The translations under genes were made by a program, and so were the position numbers. From Caryophanales bacterium UBA3210 (lineage in GTDB: Bacteria > Bacillota_I > Bacilli_A > RFN20 > CAG-449): a stretch of 24,791 bases of DNA. Location of the stretch: the NCBI GenBank assembly GCA_002363635.1, contig DEWM01000112.1, forward strand, positions 1 through 24,791, written 5' to 3'. The notes below the pieces were generated by a model. It made no database searches and was not told the origin of the DNA. It saw only the letters and a program-made list of their open reading frames with translations. This document shows positions 1 through 7,480 of the stretch, piece by piece (position 1 is the stretch's first letter; every line of letters starts with the position of its first letter).

Positions 1-174
1 AGAAACAATTTCTGAAGGAATACGAGGAGTAGGTAGACCAGAATCAACTTCTGGGCAAATAGGGACAAATTCTACTACATCTAAGAGTTTTTTTACTTCT
101 TCGTTTTCGTTGGAACGTCCATTCCATTTACATCTTTCACCAAGAAAGCATCTTGAAACTAAAATTTTAACCAT
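1..174 (-). CDS. DUF523 family protein, N-terminal part
   Basis: The minus strand reads MVKILVSRCFLGERC and then PICPEVDSGLPTPR over 58 codons to the window edge. The early CxLG segment and the CPEV-x-GLPTPR segment are hallmarks of the DUF523 (YbbK-like) family, small cytoplasmic proteins with conserved cysteines and no settled biochemical role. The start is the ATG at 174, because AGGAGG (complement of 180-185) lies 5 bases upstream. The ATG at 178 is in another frame and stops at once. The gene is cut by the window start, so its length and C-terminus are unknown. It is divergent from the metallopeptidase gene and shares an AT-rich 70-bp gap with it. Family assignment is confident; function is unknown. 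Confidence 0.8.
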   Translation of the reverse strand, partial: MVKILVSRCFLGERCKWNGRSNENEEVKKLLDVVEFVPICPEVDSGLPTPRIPSEIVS

Positions 175-185
175 ACATTCCTCCT

Positions 186-245
186 TTTTGTTATATTTTC
201 TCACTAAATCAATTATTATAATATTGTATCACGAGTAAAGATAAA
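186..245. promoter_or_regulatory. Divergent AT-rich promoter region
   Basis: This is the gap between two divergent genes. TATAAT occurs on the plus strand at 217-222, and the overlapping ATTATA at 215-220 reads TATAAT on the minus strand. No -35 box with good spacing is visible for either direction, so exact promoters cannot be assigned. The ribosome site before the plus-strand gene is also weak (GAGTAAAG). Confidence 0.35.
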
Positions 246-890
246 ATGGAAAAGTTAGAAATTATCAATTTATATGGTAAAGATGTAGTAGTAAATGTAA
301 GAATTGCTAAAGCTAGAACTTATAAAGTCAGTATTGCTTATGGTCATTTATATGTTACTAGAACAGAAAGATATTCTTTAAATGAGATTAGAGATTTTTT
401 ATTACGTCTATTAAATGAAAAGAAAGTTGAAAAACTTCATAGTGAATTATTTGTAACTGATTCTTATATTGATATTCTTGGACAACGTAAAAGACTTGTA
501 AATTTATCTAAAGGACAAGTAAGAACATCTTCAGATGATTTTGTTGTTATTAACGATAAAGATTTAGAAAAGAAATTAAAATCTCTTACAAAAGATATTG
601 TAACTAGTAGAGTAAGACACTTTGAACAGTTAATGAATATCCCTGAACATACTGTTAAAATTACTAATATGCGTGCAGCACTTGGTAAAAATTATTATTT
701 AAAGAGATTAATTACTATTGATAAAAATGTTATTCATTTTTCTTTAGAAGAAATTGATGCATTAGTAATTCATGAACTAGCGCATTATTATCAACATAAC
801 CATTCAAAAGATTTTTATAACATTATTTTGACTTATTGCCCAAATTACAGGAAAATTATTAAAAAATTAATATATGGAGAAAGAGTATGA
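246..890 (+). CDS. YgjP-like (DUF45) zinc metallopeptidase
   Basis: A 214-residue cytoplasmic protein without signal peptide or membrane segment. The C-terminal half carries HELAH at residues 176-180, followed by H186 and SKDFY. This is the HExxH-x5-H pattern of the YgjP/DUF45 family, with H176, H180 and H186 as likely zinc ligands and E177 as the catalytic base. The preceding NMRAALG segment sits where the family normally has MxxxWGSC, so that region is diverged. The N-terminal 100 residues resemble the family's beta-rich leader. The natural substrate is unknown. Its TGA stop overlaps the next ATG (ATGA), so it is translationally coupled to the rRNA methyltransferase gene. The family call is firm, the role is not. 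Confidence 0.8.
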   Translation: MEKLEIINLYGKDVVVNVRIAKARTYKVSIAYGHLYVTRTERYSLNEIRDFLLRLLNEKKVEKLHSELFVTDSYIDILGQRKRLVNLSKGQVRTSSDDFVVINDKDLEKKLKSLTKDIVTSRVRHFEQLMNIPEHTVKITNMRAALGKNYYLKRLITIDKNVIHFSLEEIDALVIHELAHYYQHNHSKDFYNIILTYCPNYRKIIKKLIYGERV

Positions 891-1606
891 TTAAAGAAAT
901 AACTTCAACATCAAATCCCTTAATTAAAGAACTTGCTTCTTTATCTACTAAAGAGAAAAAAGAAAGAAATCTAGTCGTTATTGAAGGTAATGACTTAGTT
1001 GAACTTGCTTATGAAAAATCTTGTTTAGATTATTTATTTGTCTTAGAAGAAAATAGTACTTATAAAGATATTGATCAATATATAACTAGTGAAGCAGTAT
1101 TAAAGAAATTATCTTCAAATAAATCAGTTCCTCATATTATTGGAATTGCCCATATTCCTACAAAAAACACTGAAAAAGGTAATAAATTTATTTATTTAGA
1201 TGGTGTTCAAGATCCTGGTAATGTTGGTACTATTTTAAGAACTGCTTTAGCCTTTGGATATGATGGAGTAGTATTATCTTCAGATTCAGCATCTTTATAT
1301 AATGAAAAAACTATTCAATCTTCTAAAGGTGCAATATTTAAAATTCCTACTTATCAAAAATTATCTTTAGAAGAGCTTAAAAATGAAGGATATCAATTAA
1401 TCGCGACTACATTACAAAAAGCTATTGATTATCGTGATGTTAAATTAAATGATAAATTCGTTATTATTGTAGGTAACGAAGGCCAAGGCATTAAAGAATC
1501 AACTTATGAAATAGCAGATGTTACTGTAAAAATCCCTATGGACAATATTGATTCGTTAAATGTCGGTGTTGCTGCTGCTATTTTACTTAACCATTATAGA
1601 TTTTAA
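887..1606 (+). CDS. SpoU/TrmH-family RNA 2'-O-methyltransferase
   Basis: This 239-residue SPOUT enzyme uses S-adenosylmethionine to methylate a ribose 2'-OH in RNA, probably 23S rRNA. An N-terminal substrate-binding domain of about 90 residues (TSTSNPLIKEL at the start) is followed by the knotted catalytic domain. Motif 1 is DPGNVGTILRTA from residue 109, with the catalytic-type Asn and Arg. Motif 2 is IVGNEGQGI around residues 194-202. Motif 3 is IPM followed by DSLNVGVAAAILL near the C-terminus. The length is normal for the RlmB/TrmH-like two-domain forms. It overlaps the upstream gene by 4 bases and ends at tandem terminators. The exact target nucleotide cannot be read from the sequence, so no gene symbol is given. 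Confidence 0.88.
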   Translation: MIKEITSTSNPLIKELASLSTKEKKERNLVVIEGNDLVELAYEKSCLDYLFVLEENSTYKDIDQYITSEAVLKKLSSNKSVPHIIGIAHIPTKNTEKGNKFIYLDGVQDPGNVGTILRTALAFGYDGVVLSSDSASLYNEKTIQSSKGAIFKIPTYQKLSLEELKNEGYQLIATTLQKAIDYRDVKLNDKFVIIVGNEGQGIKESTYEIADVTVKIPMDNIDSLNVGVAAAILLNHYRF

Positions 1607-1610
1607 TTAT

Positions 1611-1637
1611 AAGAACTTGTAAAAAGCAGGTTCTTTT
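1611..1637 (+). terminator. Rho-independent terminator, first of two
   Basis: AAGAACTT (1611-1618) pairs with AGGTTCTT (1628-1635), including one G-T pair, around a 9-base loop. A short T run follows. It starts 5 bases after the methyltransferase stop. Confidence 0.6.
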
Positions 1638-1644
1638 AGAGCAG

Positions 1645-1689
1645 GCTCCATATCAACGATTATGATTCGTTAGTGTGGAGCTTTTTTTT
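1645..1689 (+). terminator. Rho-independent terminator, second of two
   Basis: A long hairpin has outer arms GCTCCA (1645-1650) and TGGAGC (1676-1681), and inner arms AACGA and TCGTT. Eight T follow at 1682-1689. It insulates the following island from the upstream operon. Confidence 0.85.
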
Positions 1690-1892
1690 GCAAAATAATA
1701 TGACAAATAATGTTACATGTTCAAGGCACACTTTCTTCAAAAATTATGAATGAATTAATATGTAATGTTTTATATAAATGTAGAGCAATAGAAACTTCCT
1801 ACAGGAAAAGGGAGTGAACAAAGTCAAAAGTGGACATTTATATTGAATATTTAATTACGGATGGTATCTAAATTCGCTATTTGCTCCGCTAT
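1690..1892. other. Intergenic stretch, no gene recognised
   Basis: About 200 bases before the toxin-antitoxin control region. All six frames are broken by stops and no conserved protein motif could be recognised with confidence. It may be decayed accessory DNA, as seen on the other side of the island. A small hairpin (TTCC-taca-GGAA, near 1796-1807) is the only structure noted. Confidence 0.4.
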
Positions 1893-1984
1893 CTGCTATT
1901 CAATAGCAGTACATGGTGAAAATTATGCAAAAATATTGTTAAAATGTTTGATTTTCTCCAACAACTGCTATAAAATAATAGTAG
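1893..1984. promoter_or_regulatory. Tandem inverted repeats, probable AbiEi operator
   Basis: Two similar hairpin-type repeats stand 72 bases apart. IR1 is CTGCTAT-tca-ATAGCAG (1893-1909). IR2 is CTGCTAT, a 6-base gap, then ATAGTAG (1965-1984), with one G-T pair. Both are followed by a GGTGAAAAT segment. IR2 overlaps the likely -10 box and reaches the ribosome site. AbiEi antitoxins are known to repress their own operon through paired inverted repeats, so an operator role fits. The operator role is inferred. Confidence 0.55.
1948..1976 (+). promoter_or_regulatory. Probable promoter of the abiE operon
   Basis: TTGATT (1948-1953) and TAAAAT (1971-1976) are 17 bases apart. TATAAA at 1969-1974, paired with TTTGAT one base upstream, is an alternative. 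The -10 lies inside the second inverted repeat. Confidence 0.45.
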
Positions 1985-1997
1985 AAGGTGAAAATAA

Positions 1998-2588
1998 ATG
2001 ATTTTGAGCACGAATGTTATCTTAGATCAACTAAAGAATTATGCCAACCCTTACGGAAAGATGGGCCGCCTTGTAAAGGAAGGAAAGCTTATACCTCTAA
2101 CGAAGGGATTGTATGAGAACAACGCAAATGTGTCAGGGGTATTTTTGGCTAACGCAATCTACGGTCCATCCTATATTTCATTCAATTATGCTTTGGCATA
2201 TTATGGGTTGATTCCTGAAGCGGTCTATGAGTTTACAAGCGCAACTACAGAAAAGAAAAAGAAGAAGTCGTTCAGCAACCGTTTTGGGACATTTTCTTAT
2301 AGAGATGTACCTGTTGATGCGTACCCATATGGGGTCAACATCATTGAAGAAGGCGGTTATTCATTCATGATAGCCTCAAAAGAGAAGGCTCTTTGCGATA
2401 AGCTTTACGAGCTTCCTCCAGTAAAAAACCTAAAGGAACTTGAAGAATTATTGTTCAACGACATGAGAATTGATGAAACTGAATTCGATAGCCTCAATAG
2501 AGAGGACATTTATTTCATAGCGCCAAAATATCGTGTTAACAATCTAAAGCACCTAGTAAATTACCTAAGGAGAAGACACCATGAATAG
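1998..2588 (+). CDS. abiEi: Type IV antitoxin / repressor, AbiEi family
   Basis: A 196-residue protein. Residues 1-45 look like the winged-helix start of AbiEi proteins, with the wing segment LVKEGKLIPLTKGLYE. The middle contains YISFNYALAYYGLIPE and ASKEKALCDKLYELP, segments typical of the AbiEi family. The family counteracts the AbiEii toxin without binding it directly (type IV) and represses its own promoter. AAGGTG just before the ATG serves as ribosome site. It overlaps the toxin gene by 8 bases, the classic abiE arrangement. Codons with C or G in third position and AGG/CTT use are far more frequent than in neighbouring operons, which suggests horizontal acquisition. The call rests on motifs plus the partner gene. 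Confidence 0.85.
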   Translation: MILSTNVILDQLKNYANPYGKMGRLVKEGKLIPLTKGLYENNANVSGVFLANAIYGPSYISFNYALAYYGLIPEAVYEFTSATTEKKKKKSFSNRFGTFSYRDVPVDAYPYGVNIIEEGGYSFMIASKEKALCDKLYELPPVKNLKELEELLFNDMRIDETEFDSLNREDIYFIAPKYRVNNLKHLVNYLRRRHHE

Positions 2589-3444
2589 CATAATCGATGA
2601 GATGTTGAAAAATTACCAAACGGAGACTTTGGACGAAAAGAAGAATGCTGTAAAAGAAATAATCCAGGAAGTAGTTCTGTGTGGGCTTGCGAGAGCAAAG
2701 TTTTTTGAAAAGGCAGCCTTTTATGGTGGAACCGCATTAAGGATTTTTTATGGCCTAGATAGATTCAGCGAGGATTTGGATTTCTCTCTTAAGAAACCCG
2801 ATAATGATTTTGACCTTTCCTCTTACTTCCCAATTCTAGAGAAAGAGGTTAGGGCGTTTGGTTTGAATCTGAAGGTCGAGGAAAAGCAAAAGACAGCGGA
2901 TTCGAACGTCAAATCAGCTTTCTTAAAAGGAAACACTAAAGAGCATTTGCTTCTATTCTACACCAATGATGATTTTTCATCAGGTGTCAATAGGGACGAG
3001 GTTTTAAGAATTAAATTCGAGGTAGATACCAATCCGCCTAGCGGGGCTGGATACGAATACAGGTATTCTCTTAAACCCGCTCCATATGAAGTGACGCTTT
3101 ATGATTTGCCATCACTTTTTGCAGGGAAGGTGCATGCTGTCCTTTGTAGAGGCTGGAAGAATAGAATCAAGGGACGTGACCTATACGATTATGTTTTCTA
3201 TTTGCAAAGAGGCGCGGCTTTAAACCTTGAAAACCTTAAGCAGAAGCTCATCCAATCAAACGCGTGGAAAGTGGAAGACGAATTAACTCTAGACAAAGTA
3301 AAGAAGATGCTTTGCGAGCGATTCGACGGGATTGATTTCGAAAAGGCAAAAGATGATGTCAAAGATTTCATAAAAGATAAATCAGTTTTGGACGTGTGGT
3401 CGGTTGACTTCTTCAAAGCCATCACAAAGCAAATATCACAATAA
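2581..3444 (+). CDS. abiEii: Type IV toxin, AbiEii nucleotidyltransferase
   Basis: A 287-residue nucleotidyltransferase of the DNA-polymerase-beta fold. The signature GGTALRIFYG starts at residue 49 and is followed by RFSEDLDF, with metal-binding D65 and D67. Further family motifs are the LRIKFEVD segment and the C-terminal LFAGKVHAVLCR with GRDLYDYVFYL. AbiEii-type proteins are growth-arresting toxins. Characterised relatives transfer nucleotides, in some cases to tRNA 3' ends, and AbiE modules can give abortive phage resistance. All motifs are intact, so it should be active. Its start overlaps the antitoxin gene by 8 bases. Base composition is G+C-richer than its surroundings. Its RNA target cannot be deduced. 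Confidence 0.9.
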   Translation: MNSIIDEMLKNYQTETLDEKKNAVKEIIQEVVLCGLARAKFFEKAAFYGGTALRIFYGLDRFSEDLDFSLKKPDNDFDLSSYFPILEKEVRAFGLNLKVEEKQKTADSNVKSAFLKGNTKEHLLLFYTNDDFSSGVNRDEVLRIKFEVDTNPPSGAGYEYRYSLKPAPYEVTLYDLPSLFAGKVHAVLCRGWKNRIKGRDLYDYVFYLQRGAALNLENLKQKLIQSNAWKVEDELTLDKVKKMLCERFDGIDFEKAKDDVKDFIKDKSVLDVWSVDFFKAITKQISQ

Positions 3445-3500
3445 ATGACACAATAAAACTAACAGAACTTAAGCAATTAGTATAAAGTGAAATAGAATAA

Positions 3501-3647
3501 GACCCTTATGTCACTAAAGAAAAAATGGGAAAAGTGTGGGCGGTCATCTATAACATTTCAAAGAGTTTTGGATAGTTTAAAAGAAAAAAGATGATTGAAC
3601 GAAAAGGTTCTAATAAAACAGGCTATTAGGAAAAACAAAGTAAAAAA
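3501..3647 (+). pseudogene. Decayed winged-helix C-terminal tail
   Basis: One frame reads VTKEKMGKVWAVIYN, then a TAG at 3573-3575, then KKMIERKGSNKTGY from about 3588, then a TAG at 3627-3629 where related tails have Trp, then EKQ. An overlapping stretch in another frame reads ITFQRVLDSLKEK. Joined by a frameshift, this gives a winged-helix tail of the form seen at the C-terminus of AlbA_2/Schlafen-type ATP-binding regulators (LKEKGxIERxGSxKTGYW). No start codon or N-terminal domain remains. It lies directly behind the AbiE pair and is probably a remnant of another accessory gene. The frame reading is direct; the family is recalled from pattern, not searched. Confidence 0.5.
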
Positions 3648-3658
3648 TAGCAAACTCA

Positions 3659-3698
3659 AAAAAGGACTAGTTTTCAAAGCGTGAAGACTAGCCTTTTT
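3659..3698 (+). terminator. Rho-independent terminator closing the island
   Basis: The arms AAAAAGG and CCTTTTT enclose CTAGT and ACTAG, with a further TTC/GAA pairing on top and the T run built into the 3' arm. The near-symmetrical A and T runs mean it could also work from the other strand. Confidence 0.75.
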
Positions 3699-3778
3699 AA
3701 ATTTGTCATATAAAGTGCGCTCATTTGTTTACAGTTTTTATATTTTATATAAATAATTATTTTAATTAGTTAAAAAGT

Positions 3779-3807
3779 TTGAACTTTTTATATATTTAAT
3801 ATAAAAT
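3779..3807 (+). promoter_or_regulatory. Probable promoter of the ileS T-box operon
   Basis: TTGAAC (3779-3784) with TAAAAT (3802-3807) gives 17-base spacing; TATAAA at 3800-3805 is an alternative -10. The predicted transcript start near 3814 falls just where T-box stem I begins. An inverted repeat, TAAAAAGTT / AACTTTTTA (3771-3790), overlaps the -35 box. A second, weaker TTGTTT-17-TATAAA pair lies upstream at 3725-3753. Confidence 0.55.
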
Positions 3808-3813
3808 GTCCCT

Positions 3814-4036
3814 AGAAACGTAGGAAAGACAAAAGCCAAGGTGACATGCTTAGAGAGCTACTGAACTGGTGAAAAGTAGTCATGGTGAACTTGAAACTAA
3901 TCCCTTTCTAGTTACTTTCTTGAACCAATAGTAGGGAAAGTCGGTTGTTACGTTATAACTTTCTTCGAGTGCCTCGTAAAAGAGGAACTAAGGTGGTACC
4001 ACGTATTATGCGTCCTTAGGCTAAGGGCGTTTTTTT
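3814..4036 (+). promoter_or_regulatory. T-box riboswitch of ileS (tRNA-Ile sensing)
   Basis: Stem I carries the conserved AGAGAGC (3852-3858) and a CTACT/AGTAG distal stem with the GGTGAAAA-type loop. Its lower helix pairs GGAAAG (3823-3828) with CTTTCT. The likely specifier in the internal loop is ATC (3900-3902), an Ile codon. Stem III pairs CCTC with GAGG. The T-box proper is AAGGTGGTACCACG (3990-4003); its TGGT (3994-3997) matches a tRNA ending in A-CCA, as tRNA-Ile does. CTAAGG (3988-3993) with CCTTAG (4014-4019) forms the antiterminator, competing with the terminator at 4011-4036. Uncharged tRNA-Ile should allow read-through into ileS. The T-box is certain; the specifier is less so, because the base after ATC is C rather than the usual purine. 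Confidence 0.93.
4011..4036 (+). terminator. Conditional terminator of the T-box
   Basis: CGTCCTTA (4011-4018) pairs with TAAGGGCG (4022-4029) around a 3-base loop, followed by seven T (4030-4036). Its 5' arm is shared with the antiterminator. Confidence 0.9.
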
Positions 4037-4055
4037 GTGCCCTAAAGGAGAAATT

Positions 4056-6800
4056 ATGGAATTAAAGAAAACAGTATTTATGGGTAAGACAGCTTTCGAA
4101 ATGAGAGGTAATCTTGCTCAAAGAGAACCAGTGATGTTAAAGTCCTGGCAAGACGAAGATCTTTATCATCAATTACAAGAAAAGAATAAAGATGCTAGAG
4201 AATACGTCTTACATGATGGCCCACCATACGCAAATGGTGATATGCACACAGGCCACATGCTTAACAGAATTTTAAAAGACGTTGTTTTAAGATATAAAGG
4301 AATGTCTGGTTTTAAGACACCTTTTTATCCAGGTTGGGATACTCATGGTCTTCCAATTGAAAACGCAGTTACAAAATCAGGCGTTAACAGAAAGACAACT
4401 CCACCAGTAGAATTTAGAAAGAAATGTGAAGAATATGCTTATAAGCAAGTCGATAGACAAAAAGCTCAAGTTCAAAGACTTGGTATTTTAGCAGACTTTG
4501 ACAATAAGTACATGACTTTACAACATTCTTTTGAAAGAGATGAAATCGAAGTCTTCAAACAGATGGCATTAAAAGGTTTAATTTACAAAGGATTAAAACC
4601 AGTTTATTGGTCACCATCATCAGAATCAGCATTAGCAGAAGCTGAAATTGAATACTACGATGTTGAAGCAAAGACTATCTATGTTAAGTTCCGCGTTAAA
4701 GATGGTAAAGGTTTATTAACAAGCGATGACTATTTTGTAATTTGGACAACTACACCTTGGACAATTCCAGCAGATACAGCAGTATGTTTAAACCCATTAT
4801 ATGAATATGGCTTATTCAAAACAAATAAAGGTAATTTAGTCTTCTTAGCATCAATGGTTGATTCATTAAAAGAAATTTTAGGATTAACAGAATGTGAACT
4901 TGTTAAGACATTTAAAGGTCAAGACCTTGAAATGATTACTTGTGTCCATCCTTTATATGATGATAGAGAATCACTTGTTATTGTCGGTAGCCACGTTACT
5001 GATGATTCAGGTACAGGTTGTGTTCATACAGCAGGCGGACACGGTGTTGATGACTTCAATGCATGTGCTAAATACGGAATCCCTCCATATTGTCCAGTTG
5101 ATGAACATGGTTTCATGGATGAAACAACAGGCGAAAGACTTGCTGGTAAATTCTATGAAGACGCTAATGAAGAAGTCGTTAAATGGTTAGATGAAAAAGG
5201 CATCTTACTCCATATGGAAAAGATCGTTCACTCATATCCACACGATTGGAGAACTAAAAAACCAGTTATCTTTAGAGCAACACCACAATGGTTCTGTTCA
5301 ATTGATAAGATTAGAGATGATATCTTAAAAGCAATCGACGAAGTAAATTGGACTCCTTCATGGGGTAAATTAAGAATGCACAACATGATCAAAGATCGTG
5401 CTGACTGGTGTATTTCTAGACAAAGACTTTGGGGCGTACCTCTTCCAATTATCTATAACGAAGATGGTTCTGCAATTATGGAAGAAGAAGTCTTTAACCA
5501 CATTGAAGATTTAGTAGAAGAATATGGTTCAAACGTTTGGTTTGAAAGAGAAGCAAAAGATTTATTACCAGAAGGTTATACTAACCCACATTCACCAAAT
5601 GGTAACTTTAGAAAAGAAACAGACATCATGGATGTTTGGTTTGACTCAGGTTCATCATTTATGACTGAAAGAAGAAGAGGTTACTCCTTCCCAACAGATT
5701 TATACTTAGAAGGTTCTGACCAATACAGAGGTTGGTTCAACTCATCACTTATTATTTCAGTTGCTACAACTGGTAAAGCTCCATATAAGAACGTATTATC
5801 ACATGGTTTCATCTTAGATGAAAAAGGTCAAAAGATGTCAAAATCTTTAGGCAATGGTGTTGATCCACAGAAGATTATCAATGTTTATGGCGCTGATGTC
5901 CTTAGATTATGGTGCGCTACAGTTGATTACCAAGCAGACGTTAGAATTGGTGATGAACTTGTAAGAAAAGTTTCTGAAACATATAGAAAGATTAGAAACT
6001 ACTTCAAATTCATGCTTGCAAACTTATCTGATTCAGATGAAACATTATTCAACCCTGAAAAAGATTCAGTTAAGAAGTTTAGCAAATTATCAACTTATAT
6101 GCTTGCAGAACTTGAAGAAGTTAAGAATAAAGTCTTAGATTACTATGACAATTACGATTTCCCTAATGCAATGTCTACATTAAATAACTTCTTAGCAGGT
6201 GATTGTTCTTCATTATATTTCTCAGTTGCTAAAGACGTTCTTTACTGTGATGCTATGAAATCTGAAATTAGAAAAGAATATCAAACAGTTATCTATAGAA
6301 TCACTGAAACATTAATGAAATTATTCGCTCCAGTCCTTTGCTACACAATGGATGAAGCTTACCAAGCACTTCCTTACCATAAGGCAACAAGAATTGTTCT
6401 TGATGATATGCCAGTAAGAACTCACGAATTTGATGAATCAGTCTTAAAAGAATTTGATTCATTCAAGTTAGTTAGAGATGAAGTTATGAAAGCTTTAGAA
6501 GAAGCTAGAGCAAATGAAGTTATCAAGTCTTCTCAAGAAGCAGCAGTTAAATTAAATATCAAAGATGAAGCAGCAAAAGCTTTATACAAGTCATTCACTA
6601 AAGAAGAACTTAACTTATACTTCATTGTTTCAAGTGTTGACTTAGTCGACGAAAAGTTAGAAAAAGATTATAATTTAACTACAGTCAGTGTATCTCACCA
6701 CCAGGGTGAAAAATGTGAAAGATGCTGGAACTACTTTGATGAATTATTCGAAGTTGAAGGCTCACATGTTTGCCCACGTTGTAAAAAGGTTATTGCATAA
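4056..6800 (+). CDS. ileS: Isoleucyl-tRNA synthetase
   Basis: This 914-residue class I aminoacyl-tRNA synthetase charges tRNA-Ile in the cytoplasm. The nucleotide-binding signature is HTGH (residues 64-67, the HIGH motif) within PPYANGDMHTGH. KMSKS is at 593-597. The editing domain between them includes TTPWTIPAD and GTGCVHTAGGHG. The C-terminus carries a zinc finger with C887, C890, C906 and C909. This is the bacterial (IleS1-like) layout at normal length. I chose the ATG at 4056, with AGGAG at 4046-4050; an in-frame TTG at 4035 lies inside the terminator T run and is not credible. The gene is controlled by the upstream T-box, and its TAA shares a base with the lspA ATG. Confidence 0.97.
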   Translation: MELKKTVFMGKTAFEMRGNLAQREPVMLKSWQDEDLYHQLQEKNKDAREYVLHDGPPYANGDMHTGHMLNRILKDVVLRYKGMSGFKTPFYPGWDTHGLPIENAVTKSGVNRKTTPPVEFRKKCEEYAYKQVDRQKAQVQRLGILADFDNKYMTLQHSFERDEIEVFKQMALKGLIYKGLKPVYWSPSSESALAEAEIEYYDVEAKTIYVKFRVKDGKGLLTSDDYFVIWTTTPWTIPADTAVCLNPLYEYGLFKTNKGNLVFLASMVDSLKEILGLTECELVKTFKGQDLEMITCVHPLYDDRESLVIVGSHVTDDSGTGCVHTAGGHGVDDFNACAKYGIPPYCPVDEHGFMDETTGERLAGKFYEDANEEVVKWLDEKGILLHMEKIVHSYPHDWRTKKPVIFRATPQWFCSIDKIRDDILKAIDEVNWTPSWGKLRMHNMIKDRADWCISRQRLWGVPLPIIYNEDGSAIMEEEVFNHIEDLVEEYGSNVWFEREAKDLLPEGYTNPHSPNGNFRKETDIMDVWFDSGSSFMTERRRGYSFPTDLYLEGSDQYRGWFNSSLIISVATTGKAPYKNVLSHGFILDEKGQKMSKSLGNGVDPQKIINVYGADVLRLWCATVDYQADVRIGDELVRKVSETYRKIRNYFKFMLANLSDSDETLFNPEKDSVKKFSKLSTYMLAELEEVKNKVLDYYDNYDFPNAMSTLNNFLAGDCSSLYFSVAKDVLYCDAMKSEIRKEYQTVIYRITETLMKLFAPVLCYTMDEAYQALPYHKATRIVLDDMPVRTHEFDESVLKEFDSFKLVRDEVMKALEEARANEVIKSSQEAAVKLNIKDEAAKALYKSFTKEELNLYFIVSSVDLVDEKLEKDYNLTTVSVSHHQGEKCERCWNYFDELFEVEGSHVCPRCKKVIA

Positions 6801-7480
6801 TGAAAGAAAAATTACTCAAAGTTCATAATTGGTGTTTATCTCATTACGTATATTATTTCTTAGGAATGAGCGGACTATTTTTAGTCGATATTGTTTCTAA
6901 AAAAGTGATTGAAGCCATTTTACTTGAGCAACCAGGTCATTATATTACAGTTATTCCAGGAGTAGGGGACAGAGGCTTCTTTGCCTTGTCCTTACTCTAT
7001 AACACTGGAGCATTTGGAGGAATGCTTGGAGGAACTTTAGCAGGCAGAATTGTTTTAGTTTCTATTTCTTTAATTGCAACAGTAGTTATGTGCTGGGCTT
7101 TTGTTAAATATTTTAAGAATATGAACAAGGCTATGTTAATTGGGGTAATTTTATGTATTCCAGGTACATTTGGAAACTTCATTGATAGATTCTTAATGGT
7201 ATGTGGATTACAAGAAGGTGTAATTGATTTCTTATGGTTCGATTTAGGATTTAATTTAGGTCCTATCAACTTCCATCCTTGGAATATCTTTAACATCGCA
7301 GATGCTTATTTAGTAGTAGGTATTATCGTCTTTTTAGTAGGTATGATAGTTAGTGATGTTAAAGCAGGTAAAAAAGAAAAAGTAGAAGAAGACAAAATTG
7401 CTCAAAATAAATTAGAACAAGATTATTTAAATGCTTTAAAAAAAGCTCAAGAAGAACAGAAAGAGAAGAAAGATGAATAA
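6800..7480 (+). CDS. lspA: Lipoprotein signal peptidase (signal peptidase II)
   Basis: This integral membrane aspartyl protease removes signal peptides from diacylglyceryl-modified prolipoproteins. Conserved motifs are NTGAFGG, GNFIDRF with catalytic D129, and FNIADAYL with catalytic D168. About four hydrophobic segments are visible (near 17-35, 75-100, 108-125 and 165-185). At 226 residues it is longer than the usual 150-170: there is extra sequence between the two Asp motifs and a charged Lys/Glu tail from about residue 190, predicted to be helical and cytoplasmic. It overlaps ileS by one base (TAATG) and rluD by 8 bases. The ileS-lspA-rluD order matches Bacilli. Function is confident; the tail has no assigned role. 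Confidence 0.93.
   Translation: MKEKLLKVHNWCLSHYVYYFLGMSGLFLVDIVSKKVIEAILLEQPGHYITVIPGVGDRGFFALSLLYNTGAFGGMLGGTLAGRIVLVSISLIATVVMCWAFVKYFKNMNKAMLIGVILCIPGTFGNFIDRFLMVCGLQEGVIDFLWFDLGFNLGPINFHPWNIFNIADAYLVVGIIVFLVGMIVSDVKAGKKEKVEEDKIAQNKLEQDYLNALKKAQEEQKEKKDE

Noticed and set aside
1780..1960. Possible decayed HsdS (type I restriction specificity) fragment on the minus strand
   Set aside because: Only a short QIAEQIANLDTI-like stretch between stops; too little to separate from chance.
4035..4055. TTG start extending ileS by 7 codons
   Set aside because: It lies in the T run of the T-box terminator and has no ribosome site; ATG 4056 has AGGAG at the right distance and matches the family start.
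4245..4256. HTGH instead of HIGH in IleRS
   Set aside because: The second position of this motif varies in active class I synthetases; not evidence of altered function.
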